Part shown: positions 43,640 to 55,873 of the stretch, piece by piece
Layout of the letters: each line of letters begins with the position of its first letter
How positions within the stretch are numbered: the stretch's first letter is position 1
Source: Blastocladiella emersonii ATCC 22665
Lineage: Eukaryota; Blastocladiomycota; Blastocladiomycetes; Blastocladiales; Blastocladiaceae
Length of the DNA: 64,000 bases
Reading direction: 5' to 3'
Assembly: GCA_025594325.1 (NCBI GenBank)
Contig: JANHCV010000010.1
Location: forward strand, 1,426,001 to 1,490,000
Translations under genes and position numbers: made by a program
Notes under the pieces: model-generated
Told to the model about the DNA's origin: nothing
The model's input: only the letters and a program-made list of their open reading frames with translations
Databases searched by the model: none

Positions 43640-46600
43640 CTAGTGCCGCGGAAGCTTGTGGAACCGACGAAGAAATGGTTCGTGGCGAGAGCAGCGCGGC
43701 TGTTGGAGCACCGAACCTTGGCGCAGGTCGTAGGTCGGAGTGGGCGCAAGCCGGCCCCGCCGCGTCCGGTCAACGACAGCCTCGATCTTCGATCAAGCAG
43801 CGTTTCATTGCAGGGAGTGAGTGTGGTTGAGGAGACCAGTCGAGAGTTGAGTCGGAGGAGAAGGAGGGGAGCGGCGGGCAGCACGGCGGAGGGACTGCCT
43901 CGCCTCAGCGTCAGGTGATGCTTGAACGCGTCTCGCGCCGCGTCTCGCGCTTGAGCCTCCAAGCTCTACCCGTGGCAGAGTCACGTCGCATCTGAGAAGT
44001 GGTGAGGGCCATGAGCGTGCGGGAGTGAGAGTCGGGAGAGCCGAACTTGAGCGGTGAAAGGGCGCGACTCGGCCACGCGATGGCCATCAAGGCGGGACGG
44101 CGGCCATGGTCACGAAGACCCAGACCGCGAACCAGACCAGATCGAACCGTTCTGAGAGACTTGTTAGAGAGAGAGAGAAGACGACCGGGCGACACATATA
44201 AAGTAGCAACGCAAGCATTGTTCCAAAAAAAATGACCCGACCCAGACGCTCGCCGTGGAACCCCACACGGCAAGCGAGCGACCACGTCGAACGACACCCC
44301 CCTGTCCACGCACCGCGCACGCGCCGCGTCGCTCGACGACCACCACCCACCAAACGCCCGCATCGACCTCCGCACCGTCCTTGCGCCAAGTCCCGAACCG
44401 CTTACGCGCGTGTATCATGAGCACGGCGGGGAAGCGGGCCGAGGCACCGGAGACTGGTCGCGTATGGTCCAGCCGCCCGCAACAAAACTGCGTGCACGTC
44501 GATGCGCGGAGCCGCAACTGACGGCGAGAACCCGGACACCCCCAGTCGGGTACGAGTCCGGGCGCAGTTGGTCACGGACGGCTCGAGGCGCTGCACACAC
44601 ACCTCCACCGAATGGCACTGCTCGCGCGCGCGCAGGGCACGCGGGACCGGAGCGGTGCCAGCAGACTGCGACGAGACCAAACGTCTCTTCAGCGAAGGGT
44701 TGGGGAAGTCAGCCGCCCGCCCCCGGGTCGGCGACACTCCTTACTACCAACAACGGCAGCCCGCGGTGCAGTGGATCGGCGAGCAGCGAGGTGTGTGTGT
44801 TGCATGGGGTGGGGATGTGGATCGGAGCGACCGCGACAGGCGGCAGATGCGCGAGAAGAAGTGTCGTCGTCGTACACTTGGGATCGGGTTGCATGGGGCG
44901 GGAGCGGATGAGTGAGCAGTGTAGTGAGGGAAGGCTTGCGGGGTTCTGAAGAGCGAGAGAGCGGGGACGGGACCGGGGCGCGCGATTTGTACGCGGGCCG
45001 GGCCGGGGAGGCGGGGCGAGCGCGGCCGGCGCTGCACGCGCCCGCCCCGCGATTATGAAGGATCCGTTGCGCCAAGTGTGCCTCGTTCGCTGGGTGCCCG
45101 AGCACCGCTTCCGGCGGAACGCTCTCGCGCTCCGAAGCGCGCGCAAAAATGTGTCGCAGAAGAGTGGGAGACGCGTCTTTGCTCACCTGAAAATCACGTG
45201 TGCGTTTGGAGACATTTTTTTTTCGCAAGCAGGGAGACCGCCACACGTGCAGCCAGCACGCCGGTGCCGTCGATCCGCGAGTTTGATGAGAGGAACGAAC
45301 GCCGGTCTCGCAGGAGACGAGCCTGCCCTACATAACAAGTCTTGCTCAAAAAACCCCGGTGATGCGGCTCGGCGCAAGGCTGAGCCGTCACGCACGGCGT
45401 TGAGGGCTAGTTCGGGTCGACATGAGGAAGTGCTCGAACGGTGAGGCCGGGCCTGCCCAAAGTTACCGCCACTGGCCGGAGATCGAGAACGGCCGCTTGG
45501 ACGTTAGTTCAACAGTCGCACAGCGCCGCTCCGGTGGTGCGAGGCCACCGAACAGCGCCTCGCCAGTGAAAAACCGTCGAGAGGACGTCGAGAGGACGTC
45601 GGGGAGGCCAATATCGAGGGTAAAGTGCAAGGAAGAGTTGCTCGGCGTGAGGTCCACGAGCTTCTCAGGGGTTACGCCTGAGAAGCCGAGCAACACGCAA
45701 CATGTTCTGGGACCGAACGTGCGGCCGTCCATGGAATTCGAGGGAAAAGGGCGAGGACGAGGGATTGCATCAAGTGGGCTCGTCCTATTCATGTGCTGCA
45801 TCGCGAGGAGGTCAGTTCAACGGAGCGCGGACGGGATGCGCGGCGGCGTGAGAGTTCTGACGGAGTGGCGTTGCGCGTGGCCGGCGCCGTGGACGCAGCG
45901 CGTCTCGCTGATGGGCAGGAACCCGATTCAATGGCTCAAGTAGAACGAGACAGCACGGCAAGAAGTCTCGGAGGTTTCATGAAATACTCGATCCAACGGG
46001 TGCGGGTAGAGCCAAGCAGGTCCGAGTGAAGAGTCTAATTGAACGTGCCGCTTCGAGGAACATCACGCGGTACTGAGTCCACCGTGCCGCGTCAGCAAGT
46101 CTCAGGAAAGAGGTGAAGACAGCTCAACGATCCATTTTGACCAAGAAGATCAGGTAAATATGACCAACCGACGCGCGCGCCTCACCAGGCTCAGCACGCG
46201 CGACGACTAGTCCGTCCCGACGGCAGCTTAACTGAACAGTTGCTGCAAGTTGTACATGATCTCGCCAAGCTATTCATTGCGTATCGCGAGGGTCGGGGGA
46301 GAGCGGGGGCGCAGCGTGGGGCGATGAACGGGGAGCGGCGAGAAGTGGCGCAACAGGTGGCGCAACGCGACCGCTTTTGCCATCTGACGGCCCGTGATGG
46401 TCGCTGCCGTTCTCTTGAGACTCTGTCGCGAACTAGGCCATGTATCATGTCATGGGGGACTCGATGCATTCTTGTCCTGTGGGCTAGGCGACCACCTGCC
46501 GGCCCGGACTTGGCTCCCTTGCGGCCGATCTGACGCGGAGTGCTACGCTCGGCGCAAGGCCTGCCGGAAACCGAGCGAGCGCTAGGATCAGGCGAGGATT

Positions 46601-47850
46601 ATGCGTGAAGTGGTGTATCAGCCGACCTCGGTGTGTAAGCTGTGCAAGCTTGCTGGCCCTGACCGTGACGCTGGTGCTGGGCTGCTGCTGGATGCACACC
46701 AGTTGCTCTCGATCTACATGGCATCGACTGGTAACCGACGTCAACATTAGTAGGCCATCGATTCTGGCGTCTGATTCGTGACTTCGCTCCCAAATCTCGT
46801 CCGCCGCCATGAATCCTCCTCACGCACAGCTTCAGTCGCAGCGACTTGTTGCGTCGCTTCAAGGGCAGATGCCAGCCAACTTATTTGAATGATGACGGCC
46901 GGTGGTCTCTTGCTTCTTCGTAACCTTGGCCTCGCGCTCACCCACTGCACGCCGCTCGGCGTAGACGCAGCAGCAGCTCAAGCTCAGCACTCAGTCAGTA
47001 CATGGCCTCGAGTGTCTCCGCCTGTGAGCTCGTGTCGCGACGTGTGGAACCAGCGTGATAAGGGAACAGCTAGTTGACGAGGAGCTCTATGACCTGCCCT
47101 GCGCAACGTTCTCGAGGACGTGGATTCCAGTTCTGCCGCGCCGTTCCAGGCGCCGCCCGACCGTCCGCTGAACAGGCTCAACGATGGGCCCGACCCGCTT
47201 TGATCACGCCCGCTCGACGCGGCTACCGGTAATACCCAAGTTGATGCTTCTATTGTGATTCACGCACAATTAGATTGAAATAGTCAATGTTCGAGCCTTG
47301 TCTTGAGATGATACACTCTTACGACGGCCCTGCACCTCAAGTTCCACTCGCTCGAGACGGGACCGCGCCGCCAGACTTTACGCGCCGCGCCACTCACGTG
47401 AGCAGTAACCACGCGCTTTCGGTCGGGCGGTGCGTAAAGTACTTGTACGGTTCGCACGGTATGCAAAGCTTACTGACATGCGTTTGCTGAGCTTAGCAGC
47501 CCGATCATTACGCCCGCTGTCCGAATGCTGCGACGCCATACTTATGCGCAGGACTCGCCCGCGACGACGTTGTGTAAGGTCGAGTTCAAGGCTTTGCGCG
47601 CAACGCCATCGCCATTTTCAAGCATTAGCGGTGCCATCTGCGACTCGAATGAGAGATGGCGGCCGATGACCAATTGCCGTGTCCATCGCTCGCTCGATGA
47701 TTGATCGATGTGCCACTCGGAGCTCGCCTTTGAGCACACTCATTCAACTGGTTTGTCTCGACTGAAGGGGAGGCTGATCAAGTAGACACATGCTATTTAA
47801 ACTATCAGAATCAACAGCAGCAAAGGCCCGACTGATGTCGGCGGCCACGC
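43640..47850. other. 4.2-kb stretch without a believable gene
   Basis: Frames on both strands are short, arginine-rich or interrupted, with no motif I recognise and no consistent splice pattern. A few pieces have a natural composition (for example + strand 46600-46750, VVYQPTSVCKLCKLAG and LLLDAHQLLSIYMASTG; + strand 47070-47170, EELYDLPCATFSRTWIPVL) and may be remnants of dead genes. The stretch separates the compact gene-rich part from the palindromic part. Confidence 0.55.
45637..45694. repeat. bulged inverted repeat (hairpin)
   Basis: Bases 45677-45694 (CCTGAGAAGCCGAGCAAC) are the exact reverse complement of 45637-45646 plus 45662-45669 read together. The stem is 18 bp, the loop about 7 nt, and the left arm carries a 15-nt bulge (45647-45661). 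It does not sit next to a recognisable gene end. A 12-bp near-tandem repeat (GTCGAGAGGAC) lies just upstream near 45576. Confidence 0.75.
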
Positions 47851-49837
47851 TCAAACGTTCGCGTCGCCACGCTTCGGGCGGCGAGTCGGACTTGGGCTCG
47901 GGCGGGCAGTCCCACGGTCCGCACGCGTGCTCGACTTGTTGCCGGGCTCGACGAAATCGCGGTGGCCGCGCTTCGGGGTCGGAGCGGGCTTCGCTGCGGT
48001 GGCCGTAGCCGTGGACGGGGCCGTGGACGGGGCGCCGGACGTGGGCTTGGACTTGCCGCCGTTGAAGAGGGGGTGTTTGCGGTTGACGCGCGTCACCGGC
48101 TTGATGGGCGTCGAGCGAGGCGGGGCTCCCGCCGTCGACGTGGCCGTTGGCTGGGCGATCGGGGAGCCGTCGATGCGCTGGTTCGGGTCGCCGCCGAGCT
48201 TGAAGCTGAGCGCGGGCAGCGGCTGCTTGCCCGAGGACCAGATGTTGAAGGCCTTGTTGGCAATGACCGAGCGGATGTGGAAGTCGAGCGAGTGCTCGTG
48301 CGCGACCTCGACGTTGATGCCGCCCGACGCGCCCGGCTTGCCGTCGTTCCCCAGACCGGCCTTGCCGCCCGCCGACATGGTCATGCCGAGCGACGAGTCG
48401 AGCTCGAGCGCCAGGTCAAAGATCGGGATGCGCCAGAAACGGAGACCCACGCCGAACGCGGGGATGACGTGCGCCGCGATGCCCGCGCTGACCTGGCCCG
48501 AGAGCGTCGGCGGGTGCGGGCGGAGACGCATGTCGCCCTCGGCCTTGGCGATCGGCTTGCCGAACAGGCCCGTCTTGGACTCGACGCTCCACACGAACGG
48601 GTAGCTGAGCTCGAGGCCCGCCGACAGCTTGAGCGACGCCGCCAGCTCGTACGTGGCGGCCGCCTTGAGGCGCAGCTCGGGCGACATGGAGAAAATGCCG
48701 GGAATGTAGAACGGGGTCAGCGGCAGGACAAAAACCTCGACCGAGAACAGGTCGGCCTTGTGCTCCTTGTGCGCGCGCAGGAACAGGTCGAGGTTGGCGC
48801 CAATGTCGCCCGACAGCGCAACGCGGTACGTCTTGAGCGACGTGATGCTGCCCGTGGCCTCGAGGCTGAACGTCGCGCGGCCGTGCAGCGAGATGTCGGC
48901 GCCGAGCTCGGCCACGGACGTGTTGAGCAGCGAGATGAACGGCTTCAGCGGCTTGCGCTTCTTCTTGTCCCAGTTGACGGCGAGGTCCCAGCTGACCGAG
49001 TTGGAGAGGTCGCGGCGGGCGAGGTTCGCGCCCGACGACGACGGCATGTCGTGCTGCGCGACCTTGAGCGAGAAATCGGCAACCACGTCCTCGACGGCCA
49101 TCTTCTTGGTGGCCAGGACGACCTTGCCGGTGCCGTCAGCGGCGGCCTTGGGCGCGGCCGTGACCTCGCGCGTGGCAATCTCCTCGGCGCCGTCGCACTT
49201 CCACTCGCCGCCGACGATCACGGCCCACTTGCCCTGCGTCTTGGCCCACTCGGCGCTGGCGGCCGCGGCCGTCGCCGCGTCGTTGAAGGTGAGCGTCACC
49301 GACTCGGCCGAGCACTCGACCTTGGTGATCTGCGGGAAGTTGTCGAGGTTGACGGACGCCATCTTGGTGTTGAGGTCGCAGCTCGCGACCATCATGGCCG
49401 GCTTGCCGAACACGTTCTCGCGCGAAGGCACCTCGGCGCCGTACATGGCCTTGACGGTCATGACGGGCGCGAAGCTGTTGCGCTTGACGGGCATCGGGTG
49501 CATCATGTTCATGGCCTGCTTGGCCTTGGTCGCGCCGAGCGCGCTGCCCATGAACTCGCCATTCTACGATCGCGAGTGTGCGTGCGTTGGTTCAGCGTCT
49601 CGTAGTGTTACAGGTGTAGTTGCTCGAGAATAAGCGTACCTCGTGGGCGCGGAGGACAAACTTGTCGTCGGCGGGGTTGGCGGGCTTGCGAATGTACTCG
49701 GCCTCGGGGATCGGGAGAGGGATCTCGCGGGCATTGGCGGCCGAGGTGGCGAGCACAGGATCGGCGGCCGATGCGGCGAGGAGGGCGAGGGTCGCCGTGG
49801 CCACGAGGGCGAGCGAGAGGTTCGTGGTGGCGACCAT
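47851..49837 (-). CDS. secreted protein, family uncertain (intact copy)
   Basis: Two exons (49837-49640, 49563-47851) give 636 residues. A signal peptide is clear (about residues 1-25, LALVATATLALLAASA). After RAHE|NGEF across the intron come a Met-rich segment, a cysteine-poor beta-rich region (CDLNTKMASVNLDNFPQITK, WAVIVGGEWKCDGAEEIA), and a long region with alternating hydrophobics and glycines (SLKTYRVALSGDIGANLDLF, LTPFYIPGIFSMSPELRL, LSGQVSAGIAAHVIPAFGV) reminiscent of fungal secreted proteins annotated as DUF7223; that resemblance is weak. The C-terminal 120 residues are Pro/Ser/Thr/Arg-rich. A nearly identical copy, inverted, begins at 62701. The two share the intron and differ by one silent base among the sequence I compared. 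The 3' third of this gene cannot be compared because the other copy leaves the window. Confidence 0.85.
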
Positions 49838-52049
49838 GGTTTCTACGGTCTAGCAGCGCGTGCGAGAGATGTAGGCGGTGGTGGAGTGTAGGAGGTTCGA
49901 GGAGGGTTGAAAGACTCAGGTGGGCTCCGGGCGGGCGATCTAGATGCTGTGGATGGAAGAGGCCAGCTCTCTAAGGATGTGCCATGCTTGCCAGGATTGG
50001 AGGCGGGCGGCGCGGCCTCTTTATCGTCCTCGGCCTACAAAACGCTTCAGCGACGACGTGCTCTGTACCGAGTCCAGAAACGGACGCGGCCAAGAACGTT
50101 TGCACGCGCATGACATGCGCAGCACGACGCGTGATGCCAGGCCTGATGCGCGACACCGTTTCATGGGCATGCGGACCCACTCATTGCCCTCTAGCGCCAC
50201 GGCAGCCCGCGTCGATTGTTCCGGATCCGCGCGTACGGCGAGCTGGGCACCAGCATCCGTGCCATCGGGAGCACCAGATACGCCGTCGCGTTGCTTGTGT
50301 TCTCGTGGCGCCAGCCCCAGGCGCATCCGTGAGCGCATGCTGCGAAAACAGTCGAAGCCCGGATCAAAGTCTCAGGATCCTTCTTTTGGCGGCGCCGCCT
50401 CATGGGGCTGTGATCGGACCGCTGATCCGGCCAGGCCCTGCTGAGCCACGCGCCACATCCAGGGGCTCGGAGCCGAACGAAAAGCCTCGGCCACCTGCGT
50501 CTGCGACTCTCCGGGGCTGATATGAATAACCTGGCTGACAAAGACGGTCCAGGTTCAACTGCCGGGTCGTTGGTGCGGCGACGTATTCTGGCGATCCCGA
50601 AAGGGCACGCGGAAGCGCATGGTGACCCATCACGTGTGTGGCGCATCGCGTATCTAAATGCCCATTCTGCGTCTAAGCCAAGCGCGGTCGTTCGAACCGC
50701 ATCCGGTTAATACGCCAGAACTTAGCGTGCGGCCCGGGAATGTCAACAGGTTTGTGCTTCAGTGCTTCAGGGTATCGGAGCGGCTCAAGCCGGCGGTGAT
50801 GGTCGATGGCGCGAGTTCGTCCGCAATCGTGAGCCAGCCGCACTCAATCAAGTCTACGGGGTCGCACTTTTTCGGAGTTTGTAGTCCACTTGTGCATTTT
50901 TGTCGAGTCGCTCGTCGCGCAGCGCGCCCGCGACGTGCGCTGCGTGCCCGACCTCTGGCAGTCGCTCGTCGACTCGACGCCGCCTGCCATCGCATCGCCG
51001 GGCAGCGAGCCGCGCTTGATCCCGTTCCGCCGTGACATTCATTGTGCAACTGCTCGCTGACCTCGGGTACGGTACGGCGCCGACTACCACTTGTTTGACA
51101 TGTGGGTCAAGAACAAAGTAACGAGGGTCACGGATGGACCGCGGTGAATGTATTTGTCGTTCAACACGCTTCCCATACTCGCGACCGCCGGTACCCGTCG
51201 TGCGCTGGCTGGTCCTTGGTCTTCTCGGGCTTCGGCAACCCGAGGCGAGGCGTATTGATGGTGGGCCGACTGCAACGCGAACGACGACGGACAGCTTGAG
51301 TTGAGCTGGGCCGACCGAGGCGGAACGCGGCGAGCGGCGGCGACGGCGACGGCGACACGATGCGATGCGGAAGGACGAGCGGGCGTGTGCTGGTGGCTGC
51401 AGTCGAACCTGGCCGCCGAGGACGAGACCGAGACCGAGACGAGCCGTTGTGCCCGCCATGATCTCGTTGATGGCACTCGCGGACGCTTAATCTTCTTGAA
51501 GGCAAAGGGCCGCCGCCGAGCGACTCGACGATGCGGTACGACAGCATGACCTTGTTGGGTACACGCGCGCTGCGGGACCTTGGTGAATCGAGCTACGCGA
51601 GGGTGAGCGTGAGCGTGAGAGTGAGCTCCTTTGCCCCGAGACGAGAGACAAGTCAGGACGCGGTACCTTGAACGGGCCGCGAAGCACGGCCATGGCCTCG
51701 GCCTGACTCGGGTGCTGCGTGACGTGAAGCTGTCGGCGGCACGAGCAGGTGAACAGGTCGCTGAGCGCGCGCGTCGTCTCGGAACTCGAAGATCATGCAC
51801 GCACGCACGGATGACGATGTCGGTGAAGATGATCTACACGCATGGCAGGCGAGGGTCTCGAGGTGAGCACGCGGTGGGGACCAGTCAAGAGTCGCGGGCA
51901 TCGGTGCCGCGCCGTACCTGCTGCTGCTGATACTTGCGAGGACTCGCGCTTGGGCTTGAACACACGGGTGCCCCACCGGTGCAGAGCGGGCGACGCATTC
52001 CCGACAGCTGGGCAAACGTTGATGGGGTGGTCGCCCACCACCGCCGGGC
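48538..52049. repeat. left arm of a near-identical large inverted repeat
   Basis: Every base here pairs with the right arm by p+q=112538. All frames in the arm recur on the opposite strand at 60489-64000 with the same lengths and translations, except for one base (49832 G against 62706 T on the other strand, a silent Val codon change). 48538 is not a true edge: it mirrors the last base of the window. The inner edge is at 52049, where the other copy has 654 extra bases. The arm contains the 5' part of the secreted-protein gene, its upstream region, and fragments of dead genes. Confidence 0.95.
50740..51060 (+). pseudogene. fragment related to the VPS39/TGFBRAP1-like pseudogene
   Basis: The + strand reads VNRFVLQCFRVSERLKPAVM, then ESLVAQRARDVRCVPDLWQS and TPPAIASPGSEPR, which match SVNRFVLSYLDVWR, ESLVAQRAGDVRR and TPPATAAPGSEPRW in the pseudogene at 53499-55873. 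Only about 100 codons remain, with stops and frame changes. It is an old, truncated copy, in the opposite orientation to the spacer copy. The right arm carries the same fragment. Confidence 0.6.
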
Positions 52050-52620
52050 AGCGCGCGCGTCGGAATCATGAATGCCGGCGCTCGTCGGCGCGACATGACG
52101 CGGCCCTCGCGACTGAGAAACCGACGCACGGTCTTGGCCTGCTGCAGCTGCGGGTGCAGGTGCAGGTACTGGACTCGGAGAACCACTCGAACCGCGCCGC
52201 GAGCCCGAGGAGTGTCTACACAAGCACAAGCACAAGCGTGAGTTGTTGGACTGCGACGCCGGAAGTTCCGATTGTAGTACGTTACCTTCGTGTGCCGCGA
52301 TGACGTCTGGATTCCGAGTAATCGACGCGGCGCGCGCGCACGGCGTGCACCCGGCCTTGTCCAGCCGCGCCGCCGCCGCGTGCTCACCACGTCCATCGCG
52401 CTCCGCACCACGACCACACACATGACACGCGCGAGGGACGCTACGGAATATAGTGCGGGTTCCACCACGTGTCGGACTAAGAAGTGTTTGAGCCGGGGCT
52501 CCCCCAAGCAGTGCGTACTGGGCGTCGTCCCTCGGCGCGTCATGCGAATGGCCGCAGCGCCGCGCGACCCGACGCGGCGAGCGAGCGGCAGCTGCTGCTG
52601 CTGCGACGTGTACCACCCAT
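52050..52620. repeat. older, diverged inverted homology continuing from the left arm
   Basis: 52050-52195 matches the reverse complement of about 59690-59834 with few differences (for example CGGGTG against CGAGTG), now with p+q=111884. Beyond that similarity drops but persists: 52226-52250 resembles 59600-59640, and 52380-52610 resembles the reverse complement of 58720-58945 and of 59216-59345 (shared words around GGTGGTGGAACCCGCACTATATTCC on the right). This layer is clearly older than the near-identical arms. Confidence 0.65.
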
Positions 52621-53498
52621 GGAGAATCGCCGCCCGAGACGTGCGTGATCGGGTCCGTCGAGCTCGAAGAGTCTACACGAGTACGAGAGTGAGTTGTCGG
52701 ATCGAGCCGCCGCTGGCTGCAGAGCAAAAGTACCTCAGCGCGTCGCGACGAGGAACGGGATCGAGGCGGCCGGCCTACACGATGTGGAGCGCGAGGGTGA
52801 GCGATAATGACCAGATCAAGCCGATCCGAGTCGCGAGCATCGCCGGACCAGCTGTTGCGGTGGAATTGCGGCAAAGTGGAGGTTGCAGTTGCTGGGCGGC
52901 CGACTCGCGGCTCGCCGAGTCGAGTGCGACGGCTGCGGACTCGGGCGGCCTGCGGATAGCGTGCGTCGAAGCCGCCGGTGCCGAAGCGGGTTGATCGAGC
53001 TGGTTCTGCGGATGCGGTCGATGCGTGGCATGAAGAGAGGGCGGTTGGAACGAGTGCTTCATTGCGAGGAGAGAGACCCGAAGCGAGTTGCGTCGAGTGC
53101 ACGGATCCAGCATCCCCCGCGTCCCGGCGTGCAAGGCGAGCGGTGCATGATACATCCAACGTGCGAGACGTTGCCAAGACTTGCTGGGTTTTCGTTTCCC
53201 GCGCTAGTCGGCTGAATCCAAAAAAGAGGAGACACGCGACGCGTCGGAACGCGTCCCCCGGTCGCGTGACGTGCGAGACACTTTCAACTTCGGGCGCTCA
53301 CACGTGTGCGCCGCGACGGACGCGCTGATCGCTTCCTCTGGCCCAGCTTGACCCACCTGTCCTGTGTGCGGCCGTCGTTGAAACTATCACGAAGCATTGC
53401 ACGGACCGAGTTGAGTCGAGTCCATCGATCGCTCGGCCCCGCTGAGCGGAAACCGCCTCCGTGGATCGTGCGTATGATGAGAGAGGAGCGTGATCTAT

Positions 53499-55873
53499 TC
53501 AACGCGAAGTTTGGCGAGCCATGACGGCCCGCGGCGCGCATGGTGCGTGGAAGACCTTCGGGCCGTGGTGTGTCACGACAAACGCATCCGTGTGGTCGAT
53601 GGCGCGCCCGCACCCCGCGCAGATGGCGGGCGGCAGGGCGGGACTGGGCTGCTCCTGCGCCGCAGCGAGCATGACGAGCTTGGTCTACCATATGACACGA
53701 TTGTGAGCGACGTATCCGAGTGTGGGGTCGAGTGAAAGCCGCGTACCGTCATGTTGCGCTGGCGCCCAAGGGACTTGACGACCATGGTGCTCCAGCGGTG
53801 CCGGCGCGCGAGCTGCGCGAGCTCGTACATGAGCAGCGGCGCCGCACGCTCGAGCGCCCAGTCGCTGGGCAGCACGTTGGCGAGCTCGCGAAAGTTGACT
53901 ACGTCCATGTTCTTGACGGCGACCGAACGACATGAAGAAGCTCGAGTATGTGCCGCTACAACCCGGTTAACAGTCAGCGATGAGTCGGACGCGGCGCCAG
54001 GAACAACCCGTACCGCCCCGCCCGTCCATCTTGAGGAACACGTCGACCACGACCTCCAACGGCACCTCCTCGATCTCGCACACCCGGTGCGCGGACGGAA
54101 AAGTCGCCGGTCTCGGTCCCGAGCTGGCGCACGCGCACCATCCGGCCGGCCTTGAGCAGCGCGAGCCCGAACGCAAACTCGTCCGTGGGGACCAACCGCT
54201 CGCGTACCCTGCCCACCATCACCTCGTCGCCCGACCTCGCGACGCTAACAAAGACGGTGCAGGCCGCTGCGTGCGCAGCGATACAGTCGGAGAACGCGAC
54301 GTGGGCCGCGCGGTACTTGTTGAGAAAGCTGGCGACGCTGCCGCCCTCGGCCAAGTACGCGCGGACGAACACGTCGCGCGGCCCGTTCGAGCCCTCGAGG
54401 TACGCAACGAGCACCGCGTGGCCGGAGCGCCGTAAGTTGCGCCTCGTCAAACGTCGGGATCCATGTGCGCAGGACGTGCGACGCGAGAGCCCGGTCGCGC
54501 GCGTGGAGCCACTGGATGTCGGCCACACGTGGTCGGCGGCGTACTCGAGATCGGCGAGCAGCTGCGCGACGGTGCAGCGGACCGAGACCCAGCGCGGCTC
54601 GCTACCCGGTGCCGCGGTCGCGGGCGGCGTCAAGTCGGCGAGCGCGACTGCCACAGGTCGAGCACCCGGCGTACGTTGCCGGCGCACGTCGCCGGCGCGC
54701 TGCGCGACGAGCGACTCGGCAAACACGTGGCCGCGCGCGGCGAGGTTGTCGGCGAGGCGCTGGAGCTCGTCGCTGGAGCTCGTCGCTGGACAGCGAGAGG
54801 TTGCACACGAGTCGCCTCTGCGCCACCACCACCCCCTGCACGCCGCGGTCCGGCTTCAGCAGCAGGTGCAGCCGGGCGACCTCGACGGCTGGGTTCACGG
54901 CATCGGACGTGGACCGCCACACGTCGAGGTACGAGAGCACGAACCGGTTGACGCTTGTGTCCAGCGAAGCACGGAGCGACGCGACGGACGCCGGGTCAAG
55001 CGACGAGGGCTTGCCGCCGCAAAGCTTGTGCATGGCGAAATTGGCTGGGAGGGGCGGACGTGCGTGAGAGTCCGCTCTGAGGAGCAGTGGGCGAAAGGAA
55101 CCGTACCGATAGCTTCAAACGACTCGACCGTCTTGGCCCCGGCGAGGAACGCGGTAATCTTCTTGTTCTCGGGGCCGTACCGCAGATGGTCCGGGTCGGC
55201 CATGTGCATCAGGTACTGCGGCCCGAAGCGGACCTCCTTGAGCAGCGCGAGTGCCGCATCGTCCCACTGACTGGTGCGCGTTGAGCATGCCGAAATGCCG
55301 AACGCGATCTGCGTAACGACGGCGGCGCACGCCTCCTTGGCAGGCAGCGTGGCGCTCGCGAGGTTCAGCGCGACAGACTCCGTGCCTTCCTGCAGCAGGC
55401 GAGGTCGTTGAGGGCAAGGACCACGTCTATGCCACGCGGTGAGGTGAGTCCGCTTCATCTAGTGGGAGTAAGCTGTGCGTACCGGTGAGAACGGCAATCG
55501 CCTGGGACTCGGGTGGCGCCACGACCTTTGGGACGCGCTGCTGCGTGGGAAATGGACTTTTAGCGCGGGATCAGGACCGTCCACTGCCTCGGCAAGCGAA
55601 ACGTTAGCGTTCGGTCCGACGCAGGACAGAAAGAAAAGTCCGCACGTTGAAATGGTGCGCGATGACGGACCCGTCGAGCATCCCGAGATACACGACGTCG
55701 TCTACGGAGTTGATGGCGATACATCAGCCTCCCGCTGCTTTGAGATACGTGCAGTAACACTGACAGAGTACGTCGAAGCACGTTGTCACGTCGCGGGTGA
55801 CCCGTTCGCTCGGCGCGGCGCGGGTCCCCGCCGGTCGCGCAATGCTGGTCAGGATTGGGACCAGGTTGAACAT
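53499..55873 (-). pseudogene. VPS39/TGFBRAP1-like vacuolar sorting gene, frameshifted
   Basis: The minus strand reads in order: MFNLVPILTSIARP; CNH-type strands (AINSVDDVVYLGMLDGSVI, RVPKVVAPPESQAIAVLTG); FGPQYLMHMADPDHLRYGPE; MHKLCGGKPSSLDPASVASL; a helical-repeat region (LADNLAARGHVFAESLVAQR, ADIQWLHARDRALASHVLRT, FLNKYRAAHVAFSDCIAAHA); VCEIEEVPLEVVVDVFLKMD; NVLPSDWALERAAPLLMYEL, the domain-2 signature of VPS39/TGFBRAP1; and a terminal zinc motif (ICAGCGRAID ... VFHAPCAP). The 3' end splices cleanly. The body is broken: an exact 13-bp tandem duplication (54759-54771/54772-54784) shifts frame, an extra dinucleotide does so near 54524, and at least one more shift is near 54435; stops occur in the CNH part. 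Such proteins are HOPS/CORVET tethering subunits. Family assignment is by pattern only. Confidence 0.6.
54759..54784. repeat. 13-bp tandem duplication that shifts the pseudogene frame
   Basis: GCTGGAGCTCGTC occurs twice back to back. Removing one unit would restore the minus-strand frame from SSDELQR into LADNLAARG. It is a direct inactivating lesion. Confidence 0.85.

Noticed and set aside
47962-49605. Plus-strand frame of 547 residues opposite the secreted-protein gene
   Set aside because: Arg/Gly/Val-rich shadow of a minus-strand gene that has a signal peptide and a consistent intron. It recurs in the other arm only because the whole arm is duplicated.
51084-51800. 238-residue frame present identically in both arms (also 60738-61454)
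   Set aside because: Low-complexity Arg/Ser/Ala/His composition and no start context; its exact recurrence only reflects the duplication of the arm.
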